From: Kiloniellaceae bacterium
Lineage (GTDB): Bacteria > Pseudomonadota > Alphaproteobacteria > Kiloniellales > J153
Direction: 5' to 3'
NCBI GenBank assembly: GCA_021776115.1
Contig: JAJFGN010000010.1
Coordinates: 1-64,000 of the forward strand
DNA length: 64,000 nucleotides
Part shown: in pieces, positions 41,615 to 51,125 of the stretch
Layout: each line of letters starts with the position of its first letter
Position numbering within the stretch: position 1 is the stretch's first letter
Notes under the pieces: generated by a model
Databases searched by the model: none
What the model was told of the DNA's origin: nothing
What the model saw: the letters and a program-made list of their open reading frames with translations, nothing else
Made by a program: the position numbers and the translations under genes

Positions 41615-43199
41615 GCCTGTCGCTCCCGCTGGACCTGTCAGAGCCGGGGGCAGTCCCATGAACGCCCCCCATCAGCAACCCAATTTTCTCGACCGAAACC
41701 TGGGATGTCACCAGGGGCGCGGATAAGACGCCCAACCCAATCACGGCCAGGCGGTCGGTGATCTGAAGCAATTCGTCCAGATCCTGCGATATGATCACGA
41801 CCGCGGCGCCGTCCGCCGCTAGGTCGGCCATCGCCTGATGAATGGCCGCCGCCGCGCCGGCATCGACCCCCCAGGTCGGTTGAGACACGATAAGGACGCC
41901 GGGCGATTGCAAGATCTCACGTCCGACAATGAACTTTTGCAGGTTGCCGCCCGATAGGCTGCCGGCGGAAACACCGGTACCCGGCGCGCGGACGTCGAAG
42001 GTTTCCACTACGCGCTTGGCAAAACGGCGCGCCTCACCATCCTTGATAAAAATCGAGGACAACAACTTCATGCGGTCGTATCCGCTAAGGATCACGTTTT
42101 CCACCAGGCTCATGGCCGGCACCGCGCCATGGCCTCGCCGCCCTTCCGGCACGCACCCCAAACCCAGGTGGCGCCGCGCCCGGGTGTTTAAGTGGCCGGC
42201 CTTGTGGCCGTCGATACGAACGGCCTCCGCCACTTTGGCCCGGCGTTCCCCGGACAGCGCCAGTTCCAGCTCTTTCTGACCGTTACCGGCGACGCCCGCG
42301 ATCCCGAAGAGCTCACCCGCGCGCACACTGAATGAGATATTTTTCAGGTTGACGCCGTGAATCTCCTCGGCGGCAAGATCGAGCCCCTCGACCGCCAGGC
42401 GCACCGATCCCTGGTCCACTCCCGGGTCGTGGCCGGCGCGGCGTTTCGCTGTCTTTAGCTCGGCGCCGATCATGAGTCGGGCCAAGCTGCCCTTGGTTTC
42501 GGTAGCGGGATTGCATTCCGCCACCACGCGCCCGTCGCGCAAGATCGTCGCCCGGTCGCACAGCACTTTGATCTCTTCCAGCTTGTGGGAGATGTAGAGA
42601 ATCGAGCAACCTTCGCGCGCTAGTTTCCGCAAGGTTTCGAACAACCGTTCCACTTCCTGCGGGGTCAGGACGGAAGTCGGCTCATCCATGATAAGCAGCT
42701 TCGGATTCTGCAGCAGGCAGCGTACGATTTCGATGCGTTGGCGCTCGCCGACCGAGAGCGTATGGACGCCGCGCGATGGATCGAGGGCCAGACCATAACT
42801 GGCGGAAACTTCGCTCACGCGCCGCGCTAACGCCGCCATCCCACCGGGATCGTCCATGCCCAGCGCGACGTTCTCCAAAACCGACATGGCCTCGAACAGG
42901 GAGAAATGCTGAAACACCATACCGATACCAAGGCGCCGGGCCGCGCGCGGATCCTCGATCCGTACCACACGGCCATCCCACCGGATCTCGCCTTCGTCGG
43001 GGTGGAGCACGCCGTAGATCATACGCACAAGTGTGCTTTTACCCGCGCCATTCTCGCCCAGCAGGGCATGAATCTCGCCTGGCGCGACGGCAAAATCGAC
43101 GCCATCGTTGGCCAGAACGCCGGGAAAACGCTTGGTTAGTGCGCGCACTTGCAGGCGCGGACCGAGGCCATGCCGGGCACCGGCCGCGCCGTTACTCAC
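41604..43199 (-). CDS. ABC transporter ATPase, nucleoside/sugar type
   Basis: A 531-residue protein with two ABC domains. The first has Walker A GENGAGKST, an LSVGERQRIEI signature and LLIMDEPTSVL. The second has the degenerate nucleotide loop AGVAGNGQKELELALSG and a normal signature SLSGGNLQK, the asymmetry usual in this branch (YufO/NupO, RbsA). It energises the two permeases downstream. First gene of the operon. Confidence 0.94.
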   Translation of the reverse strand: MSNGAAGARHGLGPRLQVRALTKRFPGVLANDGVDFAVAPGEIHALLGENGAGKSTLVRMIYGVLHPDEGEIRWDGRVVRIEDPRAARRLGIGMVFQHFSLFEAMSVLENVALGMDDPGGMAALARRVSEVSASYGLALDPSRGVHTLSVGERQRIEIVRCLLQNPKLLIMDEPTSVLTPQEVERLFETLRKLAREGCSILYISHKLEEIKVLCDRATILRDGRVVAECNPATETKGSLARLMIGAELKTAKRRAGHDPGVDQGSVRLAVEGLDLAAEEIHGVNLKNISFSVRAGELFGIAGVAGNGQKELELALSGERRAKVAEAVRIDGHKAGHLNTRARRHLGLGCVPEGRRGHGAVPAMSLVENVILSGYDRMKLLSSIFIKDGEARRFAKRVVETFDVRAPGTGVSAGSLSGGNLQKFIVGREILQSPGVLIVSQPTWGVDAGAAAAIHQAMADLAADGAAVVIISQDLDELLQITDRLAVIGLGVLSAPLVTSQVSVEKIGLLMGGVHGTAPGSDRSSGSDRHAV

Positions 43200-43358
43200 G
43201 CGGCGGCTCCGCGGACGCCGGGCTGTTCAAGCACTATCGAAACCAAGAAAGACCCCTGCCCCCCAATGCGACAACGCGATGCCGCGCCGCATTTGGCGCC
43301 CAGCCTAGCAGTCCGCCTCAAGCCATGCCACTGCTGGCGTGGGCGGCAGAGAGTCTAA

Positions 43359-44213
43359 TTACGAGTTTCGGGCGGAGACGAGCCAGGTTGCCGCACCCAG
43401 GACAATGCCGTCCGGCGTCTCGTGCGCCGCGAGGGCCTCGCACATATCGGCCGCGATGCGGGACTTGGTCGCCTCATCGGCCTCCGACTGAACGATGGCT
43501 CCACTGGCCGGTCCCATTTGCATGGCAAATTCGACCGCATTATCGAGACCGTTGCCCAAGGAGAAAGCCGTATCGCAGCTGGTAATCGCTATGTCGGAAA
43601 AGCCGGCCCCAGACAGAATGCGTTTGACTCTCGCACTATCGCAGAAAGCGGTTGGACCAGGTTCCTCCGGTCCGGGGGGTTCCGGCAGTGGCACGTGCAG
43701 CCCGATAACCTCAAGAGGCTTCCTTATCCATTCGTTCTCCTTGGTACCCTGCCAGCAAATGAAAACCATGCGCCCGCCGGGCTTTAGGGCGCGCCGAATA
43801 TTGCGAAAGGCCGCGAGAGAATCGTCGAAAAACATGACGCCGAAGCGCGAAACGACGAGGTCGAAGGCCGCCTCCGCGAAGCGATGTGTCTGTGCGTCGG
43901 CGGTCTCGAAGCTAACGTTCTTATGGGAGGCGGACTCCGCCCGCGTTCGGGCTCGCGCCAATATCGGCTCCGAAATATCGACGCCCAGCACGCGGCCGTC
44001 CGGCCCGGCCTCGCGCGCCATCCGGATTGCGGTATCCCCGCACCCGCACCCTACGTCGAGGATCGCTTCGCCGGCTGAGATTGCTGCCTCGTCTATGACC
44101 TTTTGACCGAAAGGAAGAAGGTGTACGTCCATCCTTTCTTGGAACCGCAGCCATTTCTGGCCACCCTCGCCGTTCCAATATTCGTTCATATTGGCGTTGA
44201 CTATATCGTTCAC
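43359..44213 (-). CDS. SAM-dependent class I methyltransferase
   Basis: A 284-residue methyltransferase. Motif I is ILDVGCGCGDTAIRMA (about 50), the acidic loop GVDISEPILARA follows, and RALKPGGRMVFICWQG is motif post-II. The start is probably GTG 44213: GGAG lies 8 bases before it and it yields VNDIVNANMNEYWNGEGG, an opening seen in relatives; ATG 44189 is 8 codons later. It follows the DUF2182 gene by 20 bases on the same strand, so the two probably belong to one operon; the substrate is unknown. Confidence 0.85.
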   Translation of the reverse strand: MNDIVNANMNEYWNGEGGQKWLRFQERMDVHLLPFGQKVIDEAAISAGEAILDVGCGCGDTAIRMAREAGPDGRVLGVDISEPILARARTRAESASHKNVSFETADAQTHRFAEAAFDLVVSRFGVMFFDDSLAAFRNIRRALKPGGRMVFICWQGTKENEWIRKPLEVIGLHVPLPEPPGPEEPGPTAFCDSARVKRILSGAGFSDIAITSCDTAFSLGNGLDNAVEFAMQMGPASGAIVQSEADEATKSRIAADMCEALAAHETPDGIVLGAATWLVSARNS

Positions 44214-44233
44214 GTGATCGTCTCCAGAATATG

Positions 44234-44986
44234 TTAGCGTACGGACATCAGTATCCAGCCACCCCATGCAACCAGCCCGGTGCCGACAAAACGGGGCAGC
44301 CAAGAAACGGGCGGCGCGATCTTCTCGACAAGGACGAGGACGGAGAGCAAAGCAATCCACAGCAAGTTCATGACACCACCGACAAATAGTAACGCCATCA
44401 AGGCCCAACAACACCCAACGCAATAGGCACCGTGTGTGAGGCCCATACGAAATGCGCCCCCGGAACCGTCGCGCCATCGCGTCATGAGAAAACCCAGCGG
44501 TGTCTGGCAGTGCCGCAAGCAGGCGTGCTTCAGCGGTGTCCATTGGTAGACGCCGGCGGCAACAAGCACCAGGCCAGCGAACACGGAATTCGTGCTGGCC
44601 ATCATGGGTGAGAGCAACCCGGCACTCTGCAGGCCCCACTGCGACAGCGTCGCGGCCAAGCTAAAGCCTGTCCAAATCACGATGTAGCCGAAAACAAAAG
44701 CCCCGGTGGGCCCCAACAGGTCTTTTTCAACCTGACTCCGGGTGATCTTGGCAAACATCAAGATCATGGGGCTGGCGCTGGGCAGCATCATCCCAACCAT
44801 CATCACGGCCCACATGAGGAACATCAATCCGAAATCGGTGGCTCCCCAAGACGCGATGCCCGCGCCGCCGGAAACCGCCATCCCAGAACCCATGGAAGCC
44901 AAGTAAAACCACGCCAACGCGGTTACGCCAAGGAGGCAAGAGACAACGATCCAGCGATCCCGCCTTATGGTGGAGCGGAGCTGCAT
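44234..44986 (-). CDS. DUF2182 membrane protein
   Basis: A 250-residue membrane protein with about six to seven hydrophobic segments and the DUF2182 marks: MWAVMMVGMMLPSASPMIL, YQWTPLKHACLRHCQTPLGF and GLTHGAYCVGCCWALMALLF. The paired Cys motifs (CLRHC; CVGCC) suggest metal or thiol chemistry at the membrane, but the function of the family is unsettled. It starts 6 bases after the rhodanese stop. DUF2182 genes are often found next to DUF1326 genes, as here. Confidence 0.88.
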   Translation of the reverse strand: MQLRSTIRRDRWIVVSCLLGVTALAWFYLASMGSGMAVSGGAGIASWGATDFGLMFLMWAVMMVGMMLPSASPMILMFAKITRSQVEKDLLGPTGAFVFGYIVIWTGFSLAATLSQWGLQSAGLLSPMMASTNSVFAGLVLVAAGVYQWTPLKHACLRHCQTPLGFLMTRWRDGSGGAFRMGLTHGAYCVGCCWALMALLFVGGVMNLLWIALLSVLVLVEKIAPPVSWLPRFVGTGLVAWGGWILMSVR

Positions 44987-44991
44987 GACAA

Positions 44992-45894
44992 TCAGTCCTT
45001 TTCCATCGGCAAGGAGTCGTCGTAGCCCCATTCAGACAGGGAGGCATCGTATACGGCCACGTTGTCATGCCCCAAAAGCGCGAGCGCGAAGGCGTCGTTC
45101 GACGCGGCGATGCCACTGCCGCAGTAGGTAATGATTCGCTCCGCTTTGCGCGAGAGCACGGCCTCAAGCTTCGCCTCCAATTGCGCGGCGGGCAGGTAGA
45201 TACCGGTATCGGGATCGTGCAGGGACCCGAAGGGGACGCTGAGACTGCCAGGGATCCGCCCCTTGCGGCCGAATACCGGTCCGCCCGTTCCAGAGAAAAT
45301 CATGGATGGCAGCGCGTTGACGGTGGAAACACCCTCCTCGCCAATGGCCGCGAGGACGGCGTCCTTGCCGACGATCGCGCCAGGGCGAGTCCGTGCATTG
45401 AACTGAGCCGGCGGATACGCCTCGAACTCCCTTGAGACAGGACGCCCTTCCGCGCTCCATTTCGCCCAACCGCCGTTCAGAATGGCGGCGTTGTCGAATC
45501 CGAACGCGCGCAGCATCCACCAGATCCGGGCCGCCCATATGGGTTCCGCCGTGCTGTAAAGCACAACCTTTGAGGTGTTCGCGACGCCGGCCTTCCCCAT
45601 TGCATCGGCGAAGAGTTTCCCGGACGGCATCATGAAGGGAAGCCGCGACGAGGTATCGGACAACTCGCCTAAGAGGTTGAGAAATCCCGCGCCCGGAACA
45701 TGACCGCCATCGAAATTCGCGCGGCCGCTTTCGAACGCAAAGGGGAATTCTCTGCCCGTATCCAGATCTGTCTTCATGCTGGCCATCACGGTGCAATCGA
45801 AGACCCGCAGATCCGGGTCCTTCAGGTGATTCTCGAGCCAGTCGGCTTCAACCAGAAGCTCGGGTTGTCGATACTCATTTTCGGTGGTCGTCAT
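44992..45894 (-). CDS. sulfurtransferase (tandem rhodanese)
   Basis: A 300-residue protein with two rhodanese domains. The catalytic Cys is C258 in ITYCGSGIAASN; the CGSG form resembles 3-mercaptopyruvate sulfurtransferases more than thiosulfate ones. The N-terminal domain is inactive (VLYSTAEPIWAARIWWML with no Cys at the loop). It is the first of a three-gene run with DUF2182 and the methyltransferase, and it follows the DUF1326 gene by about 120 bases. Confidence 0.92.
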   Translation of the reverse strand: MTTTENEYRQPELLVEADWLENHLKDPDLRVFDCTVMASMKTDLDTGREFPFAFESGRANFDGGHVPGAGFLNLLGELSDTSSRLPFMMPSGKLFADAMGKAGVANTSKVVLYSTAEPIWAARIWWMLRAFGFDNAAILNGGWAKWSAEGRPVSREFEAYPPAQFNARTRPGAIVGKDAVLAAIGEEGVSTVNALPSMIFSGTGGPVFGRKGRIPGSLSVPFGSLHDPDTGIYLPAAQLEAKLEAVLSRKAERIITYCGSGIAASNDAFALALLGHDNVAVYDASLSEWGYDDSLPMEKD

Positions 45895-46011
45895 CGAGGT
45901 TCCTTTCCGTGTTCAGACTGTCGCGACGAGTAGCGGCATCGCGTCCCGCCGGATGGGCGCGTGGAAAAATTCTCATTGGCCTGGTATAAGTTGCGGGGTT
46001 TCGGCGGCGCC

Positions 46012-46617
46012 TTAGGGCCCGGCGTAGCTAAACGGCGAAAAGAAGCCGGTTTTCTCGTTGATATCCCAACTCATCCCGTGGTCCGCATAAACGAAATGGC
46101 TGGACCGGCTCGCCACAGCGGGATATCCGGGCGCGACACACAAGGGGTGCCCGCTGATAGTGACGTCCCCTTCGCCCTGACCGACGATGGCCGCTATCTC
46201 GACGTCTGCCACGTTGGGGATCGAGACCGATCGCTTCTTGCCGTTGGCCACATATTTGATTGGCAGGCTGCGTACGCCGAGATCGGTGACGATGTGAGAG
46301 GCCAGCTTGGATGGACTTCCGCCAAGCGTGCCGGTGAAGATCCGTGTGAGAGCGTCGGTCTGCGCTTCGTTTGCCGTATCGTCCAGATAAAGCGCCGCGG
46401 TCCAGGGGACTTCCAGCATGTGACCTGGCGTGTATATCGCCCTGGCAACATTGAGGCCGTCCAGCGTGACCGCGCCGGACATGCCTTTGTCGATGTGCCA
46501 GCCGATAAACACCGTGCAGTCGCCCGTCGTGGGCGCGCTCAAGAACACGCAGGGACAGGCCGCATCGCAGTTGCAGGCCTCGAAATAAGTGCCCTCAAGT
46601 TTCCATTTCGCAGTCAT
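46012..46617 (-). CDS. DUF1326 domain protein
   Basis: A 201-residue protein that opens with WKLEGTYFEACNCDAACPC, a Cys-rich motif (C-N-C-x3-C-x-C) that marks DUF1326, with a fifth Cys in TGDCTVF and one in HPLCVAPG. The rest is beta-rich. Function unknown; the thiol cluster suggests metal binding, which I infer. It leads the leftward cluster with rhodanese and DUF2182 and is divergent from an AraC-type regulator. Confidence 0.9.
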   Translation of the reverse strand: MTAKWKLEGTYFEACNCDAACPCVFLSAPTTGDCTVFIGWHIDKGMSGAVTLDGLNVARAIYTPGHMLEVPWTAALYLDDTANEAQTDALTRIFTGTLGGSPSKLASHIVTDLGVRSLPIKYVANGKKRSVSIPNVADVEIAAIVGQGEGDVTISGHPLCVAPGYPAVASRSSHFVYADHGMSWDINEKTGFFSPFSYAGP

Positions 46618-46745
46618 ACTTCCTCATCCTCCTTGTCGTTCCGCTGCAGGCTTAGCTCCCCTAGAGCCCGCCCTGCCGGGGCCTGGGATTAGGGATTTGC
46701 TCAGTAGTAGACGCTAATATATATTCGTGGTTCCTGGCGCTTCCA

Positions 46746-46773
46746 TGGCGCAAACGGCACCTTTTGTGGCGCA
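46746..46773 (+). promoter_or_regulatory. direct repeat, candidate AraC operator
   Basis: TGGCGCA occurs at 46746-46752 and again at 46767-46773, exactly 21 bases (two helical turns) apart, in the gap between the AraC gene and the DUF1326 gene. AraC-family proteins commonly bind such direct repeats, so it may serve autoregulation or control of the divergent cluster. Confidence 0.5.
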
Positions 46774-46800
46774 TCGTCTTGAATTCGGAGAGTCCTCGCC

Positions 46801-47730
46801 ATGGACGTACTGAGCGATATCCTGCACGCGGTGCACCTCTCGGGCGCGATCCTGGGCCGTGCGGAATTCACCTCACCCTGGGGCGTGTCGTCCGAAGGGC
46901 TGTCGTCGCCGATGTTTCACATCGTCCTCAGCGGCAATGGCTTCATTACGCTGGAAGGCGACGACCCGATAGCCTTGGGCACCGGCGACCTCATCATGAT
47001 GCCGCATGGCCATACCCATCGCCTGCAAAGCGACTTGTCGGTTCCAACCGTGAAATTCATGGATCTCATGGTCGGCGACCCGCCGCGCAAGCCGGATATC
47101 ATAAGTAGTGGCGGCGGCGGTGCGGTAACGGCCATTTCCTGCGGTCATCTGGCCTTCGATCGCGGCGAGATGCATCCGTTGTTGGCGCAATTGCCTCCAC
47201 TCATCCACATACGCGGCGGCGGCAAGGAATCTCACGAATGGCTTGAGACGACATCGCAACTCATCTCAAGCGAATTACGTGCCGAACGCATGGGTACGTC
47301 AGCCTTACTCGATCGCTTGGGTGGTGTGCTGTTCATTCAAGTTATCCGCAGCTACGTCGAACAACTTCCGCCGGGCCAGGCCGGATGGCTCGGCGCTTTG
47401 CGCGATCAACGCATCGGCGGCGCGCTCGCGCATATCCATGAACAGCCCGCCAAGGCGTGGACTGTCGACGAGCTGGCCGGCAAAGTCGGCATGTCGCGCT
47501 CGGCCTTCGCCGGCCGTTTCAAATCGCTCGTCGGTGAGACCCCGATGCAATATCTGACGCGATGGCGCATGCACCGCGCCGCCCATTATCTGCGCACCGA
47601 AGGATTAGCCATTCCCCAGGTCGCGAATAGTGTTGGCTACGAGTCAGACGCCACCTTCTCCAAGGCCTTCAAGCGCTACATTGGGAGCGCGCCGGCGGCA
47701 TACCGGCGCGCCGGCGGGACTTCGATCTGA
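46801..47730 (+). CDS. AraC-family regulator with cupin domain
   Basis: A 309-residue transcription factor. The N-terminal cupin domain (about 10-190) includes FHIVLSGNGFITLEGDDPIALGTGDLIMMPHG (seen in parts), the sensor type often labelled cupin_6. The C-terminal HTH pair has WTVDELAGKVGMSRSAFAGRF and IPQVANSVGYESDATFSKAFKRY. A direct repeat upstream could be its site, and it lies divergent to the DUF1326-rhodanese-DUF2182 cluster. Confidence 0.93.
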   Translation: MDVLSDILHAVHLSGAILGRAEFTSPWGVSSEGLSSPMFHIVLSGNGFITLEGDDPIALGTGDLIMMPHGHTHRLQSDLSVPTVKFMDLMVGDPPRKPDIISSGGGGAVTAISCGHLAFDRGEMHPLLAQLPPLIHIRGGGKESHEWLETTSQLISSELRAERMGTSALLDRLGGVLFIQVIRSYVEQLPPGQAGWLGALRDQRIGGALAHIHEQPAKAWTVDELAGKVGMSRSAFAGRFKSLVGETPMQYLTRWRMHRAAHYLRTEGLAIPQVANSVGYESDATFSKAFKRYIGSAPAAYRRAGGTSI

Positions 47731-47744
47731 AACTCGGCGGGCGG

Positions 47745-48557
47745 TTAGGACTGCAGTTTCGAGGCACCCGCTTTCGCCTCCAACAAGGCGGCCGCAAGCT
47801 CGCAAAAACCCGCCGCGCTTTCGCCCTGGGTCACCCATGTCGGCTCGGCCGGCAAAATGGCGCTGCGAACGTTCGCGACGCCGACTGAATTCTTGAAAAA
47901 TGCGAACATGGGCGCATCGTTCGGGGAGTCGCCGGCGAAGACGATCTCCTCGTTTTGGATTTGCAGGTCGATCCCCAAAAGCTCCCGCAGGCACCGGCCG
48001 GTCATGGTCAGCTTGTCGTAGTCGCCGAACCAGCCGTTGACGTGTATGGAACTGACCTTCGCCGTTGCCCCGGCCTCCTCGAAGATCGCGACGATCCGCG
48101 CGACCCGATCGGGTGGCAAGGGATCGACATCCTCGCAAAAGTCGATGGCCAGATCGGCAATTCGATAGTCCTGGTCCGACGCAATACCTGCACCTGGAAC
48201 TTCGGTTAGGATTCTTTCGCGAAGGTCATTTAGACGAGACCGGTCTCTCTGGCGTTCTTCGAACGTCTTGGCAAAGCCGGACGTCATCTTCCTAGCTTTC
48301 CGATTGTAGGAAAAGTACAGCGCGCCATTCTCGCCGACGACAGCATCGACCGGCCACATACGCACGAAGTGGTCGCACCAGCCCGCGGGCCGGCCGGTGA
48401 CCGGGATGACGATCATGCCGGCGGCGCTCAAGGCCTCCAAAGCCGCCAAGCTGGCTGACGGCAGGAGTCCGTTCATCGTCAGCGTGTCGTCGATGTCGAA
48501 CAAGACCACACGGACGCGCTGCCTCTCTTCAAGTGGAAATTCAGATAGTGGACGCAT
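47745..48557 (-). CDS. HAD-IIB family phosphatase
   Basis: A 270-residue haloacid-dehalogenase-fold hydrolase of the sucrose-phosphate or mannosyl phosphate phosphatase type: motif I LFDIDDTLTMNG, motif II IPVTGRP, and motif IV GDSPNDAPMF. The long cap between them defines class IIB. The substrate is unknown, though the next gene encodes a class II aldolase, so a sugar phosphate is likely. Transcribed after it on the same strand. Confidence 0.9.
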   Translation of the reverse strand: MRPLSEFPLEERQRVRVVLFDIDDTLTMNGLLPSASLAALEALSAAGMIVIPVTGRPAGWCDHFVRMWPVDAVVGENGALYFSYNRKARKMTSGFAKTFEERQRDRSRLNDLRERILTEVPGAGIASDQDYRIADLAIDFCEDVDPLPPDRVARIVAIFEEAGATAKVSSIHVNGWFGDYDKLTMTGRCLRELLGIDLQIQNEEIVFAGDSPNDAPMFAFFKNSVGVANVRSAILPAEPTWVTQGESAAGFCELAAALLEAKAGASKLQS

Positions 48558-48587
48558 GATAGTTTCTCTATGTGACCGCGCCCGTGG

Positions 48588-49244
48588 TCAAGTCTGAGCC
48601 TTGAGCCGTGGCCCGTAGCTTTTGAATTTTTCAATAACACGTTCGATTTCATCGTCGGAGAGGACGACCGGTTTGCCGAACTGGCGGCTCAAGTAATATT
48701 GGCGCGCCAAGGTCTCCAGTTCATCGGCAAGCCAAAACGCCTTGCCCAGGGTCGTACCGCAGGCGATGGACCCGTGATTGGCAAGCAGACAACACAGCCG
48801 CCCCTGCAGCGCTTGCAACGCATTGTTCGACAACTCGTCCGTGCCGAAGGTCGCGTAGGGCGCACAACGCACGGTCGAGCCGCCCGCTGCGGCGATCATA
48901 TAGTGAACCGCCGGGATGTCTTCTCCTGTGATCGCGATCGCCGTGCAATAAGGCGGATGAGCGTGGACGACTGCGCCGAGGTCCTGCCTTTCCGCCAAAA
49001 TATCGCGGTGAAAGCGCCATTCCGACGATGGCTTGTGCGGCCCGGTGGGAGTTCCGTCCATCGCCAGGAAGACGATGTCGTCCGCAGCCATGGTGTCGTA
49101 GACAAGCCCGGAGGGCGTGATCAGTAACCCGTCGCGCCAGCGCACGCTGATGTTGCCGGAGGTGCCCTGATTAATGTCCTGCCGATCCATGGACCGGCAG
49201 GTCGCGATGATTTCCATGCGAAGAGCGTATTCGGCGTCGTCCAT
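48588..49244 (-). CDS. class II aldolase/adducin family protein
   Basis: A 218-residue aldolase of the L-fuculose-phosphate or ribulose-5-phosphate epimerase family. TSGNISVRW (about 30) and SGLVYDTM bind phosphate and HAHPPYCTAIAITGED carries two of the zinc His ligands; H155 in LANHGSIACG supplies the third. It splits a phosphorylated ketose or acts as an epimerase. The substrate cannot be told from the sequence. Confidence 0.9.
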   Translation of the reverse strand: MDDAEYALRMEIIATCRSMDRQDINQGTSGNISVRWRDGLLITPSGLVYDTMAADDIVFLAMDGTPTGPHKPSSEWRFHRDILAERQDLGAVVHAHPPYCTAIAITGEDIPAVHYMIAAAGGSTVRCAPYATFGTDELSNNALQALQGRLCCLLANHGSIACGTTLGKAFWLADELETLARQYYLSRQFGKPVVLSDDEIERVIEKFKSYGPRLKAQT

Positions 49245-49614
49245 GGTACGTCCCGTTTCTATCTAAGATTATCGTCTAAGACGGCAATTTTACTTGAGAA
49301 GCACCGGCGCCGCTATCCGATCCATTACGATCCCGGTCAACACCGCACGGCCCAGAATAGCCGCCCCACCGGTGTAATTCGATTGCGACGCGCCCGCCAA
49401 CCTTGTTCGTGGTGGCATAGCCGCGACGTATCTTTTCCGCTCTGGATCATCCCCGGAAGGTCGGCGGCCCGGCGCAAGAATCTGGAAATAGCGGGCTCCC
49501 GCTACGGTTCTTGACGTCTTCTATATTATATTTTATCCCCTATGCTATATACATATGACTGTAGATTACGTGTTTCCGCTGCGATAACCGTAACAGAGAG
49601 GTAAACTGGCAACC
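49245..49614. other. intergenic region before the amino acid synthesis-like gene
   Basis: A gap of 370 bases. A promoter candidate for the plus-strand genes is TTGACG (49511-49516), 17 bases, then TATCCC (49534-49539), inside a locally AT-rich patch at 49520-49570. No gene or repeat was recognised in the rest. Confidence 0.4.
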
Positions 49615-50163
49615 ATGTCCATAATCTTCCGAAAAATCTGTGGCTTCACAGAGACTGTTCATTTTGAAGGTAAAGAACTCGCAAGGCCATTCCGCCAAGT
49701 TGCCTTCGCCGCTGTTTTCAAGAATCCCTGGTTGGATCGAGGTTTTGTAGAAGACCTCTCGCCAGAGATCGAACGCCTCTCGCCCCAATTGGGCGAGGTA
49801 TTGGCCGGCGAGTGCATCGCTCAGTTGGGCGGCCCCCAGAATGTCGCCTGCTTTGGCAAGGCGGCGGTAGTTGGTCTCGCGGGGGAGATCGAACACGGCA
49901 ATGCGCTGATCCACACGGTGAGCTTCGGAAACCCGATCCGCACGGCTATCGGGGGCGAAACCTGGATGGTCTCAAGCCAGAAACGGGCTGCTGCTGGATG
50001 CACGCTAGAGATACCCGTCGCCCACAAGACCATCGACAAGAACCAGGCGAGCTATCACAGCGTGGAAATCAGAATCCCGGATGCGCCCTTCGATAACGAG
50101 CTTGTGGTTGCTGTCGCCATGACGGACTCGGTCAGACCGCAGGCGCGGCCGAAGAAGGATTAA
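49615..50163 (+). CDS. amino acid synthesis family protein (DUF1185-like)
   Basis: A 182-residue protein resembling the AA_synth family: FGKAAVVGLAGEIEHGNALI and IGGETWMVSSQKR are typical patches, with HKTIDKNQASYHSVEIRIPD near the end. The biochemical role of this family is not settled. It lies 16 bases before a ketopantoate reductase-like gene with an XRE-cupin regulator beyond, suggesting a small operon. Confidence 0.75.
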   Translation: MSIIFRKICGFTETVHFEGKELARPFRQVAFAAVFKNPWLDRGFVEDLSPEIERLSPQLGEVLAGECIAQLGGPQNVACFGKAAVVGLAGEIEHGNALIHTVSFGNPIRTAIGGETWMVSSQKRAAAGCTLEIPVAHKTIDKNQASYHSVEIRIPDAPFDNELVVAVAMTDSVRPQARPKKD

Positions 50164-50179
50164 GGGTGAGTCTATTCCC

Positions 50180-51109
50180 ATGCGAATTCTGATCCTTGGA
50201 GCCGGTGCGATCGGCGGTTATTTCGGTGGCCGTCTTGTCGAGGCGGGAGCCGATGTCACTTTCCTGGTTCGCCCCCGGCGAGCGGAGCAGCTTGCGCGCG
50301 ACGGGCTCGTCATCGAAAGCGATTTTGGAAACGTAAAGCTGCCGGTCAAGTGCATAACCGGTGGGGCCGGCGACGCGTCCTTCGATATGGCGATCGTCGC
50401 CTGCAAGGCCTACGACCTGACGGCGGCCGTCTCGGACATAGCGCCATACGTCGGGCAGGACGCGGGTATACTTCCCCTGCTGAATGGGATAGCACACCTC
50501 GATCTCTTGCGTGAGACCTTCGGCGCGGAAAATGTCCTCGGTGGGACTTGTCATATCGGCGCCACTGTCACGCCGTCCGGCGCCGTCCGCCATCTCAATA
50601 GGCTTCAATCGATTACCTTTGGGGAACTTTCGGGAGACCAAAGCGAAAGGGCCAGCACCTTCGGGAATCTCCTCGAAAGAGCAAAGCTGGATGCGCGGCT
50701 AAGCACGGACATACTCCAAGATATGTGGAACAAGTTTGTTATGTTGGCGACTCTGGCGGGCACGACTTGTCTTATGCGCGCTTCTATCGGCGATATTATG
50801 AAGTGCGAAGGCGGTCGCCATCTCATCACCGAAATGCTTCAGGAATGTGAGGACATCGCAGCCGCCGCGGGCCGCCGTCCCGATGCCGACTTCATGGCGC
50901 GGACGCGCCGCGATCTCACCACGCGGGGGTCGCCTCAAACATCGTCGATGCTGAGAGACGTGCGGTCCGGCGGCCGAACCGAGGCGGATCATATCCTTGG
51001 CGACATGGTCCGCCGCGCGCAAGGAGCAGGGATCGCGGCGCCGCTGATCCACGCTGCCTACTGTCATCTTCAGGCTTACGAAATGGGCCACCAAGCCAAG
51101 GATCAATAA
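50180..51109 (+). CDS. ketopantoate reductase family protein (PanE/ApbA)
   Basis: A 309-residue Rossmann-fold reductase: ILILGAGAIGGYFGGRLVEAGADVTFLVRP (in parts) binds NADP, and the C-terminal helical domain contains KFVMLATLAGTTCLMRASIG and the conserved SSMLRDVRSGGRTEADHILG. It might not make pantoate, since many ApbA-type proteins act on other 2-oxoacids, and its neighbours suggest a catabolic setting. Confidence 0.85.
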   Translation: MRILILGAGAIGGYFGGRLVEAGADVTFLVRPRRAEQLARDGLVIESDFGNVKLPVKCITGGAGDASFDMAIVACKAYDLTAAVSDIAPYVGQDAGILPLLNGIAHLDLLRETFGAENVLGGTCHIGATVTPSGAVRHLNRLQSITFGELSGDQSERASTFGNLLERAKLDARLSTDILQDMWNKFVMLATLAGTTCLMRASIGDIMKCEGGRHLITEMLQECEDIAAAAGRRPDADFMARTRRDLTTRGSPQTSSMLRDVRSGGRTEADHILGDMVRRAQGAGIAAPLIHAAYCHLQAYEMGHQAKDQ

Positions 51110-51125
51110 TGATCGGGGGAACCCT

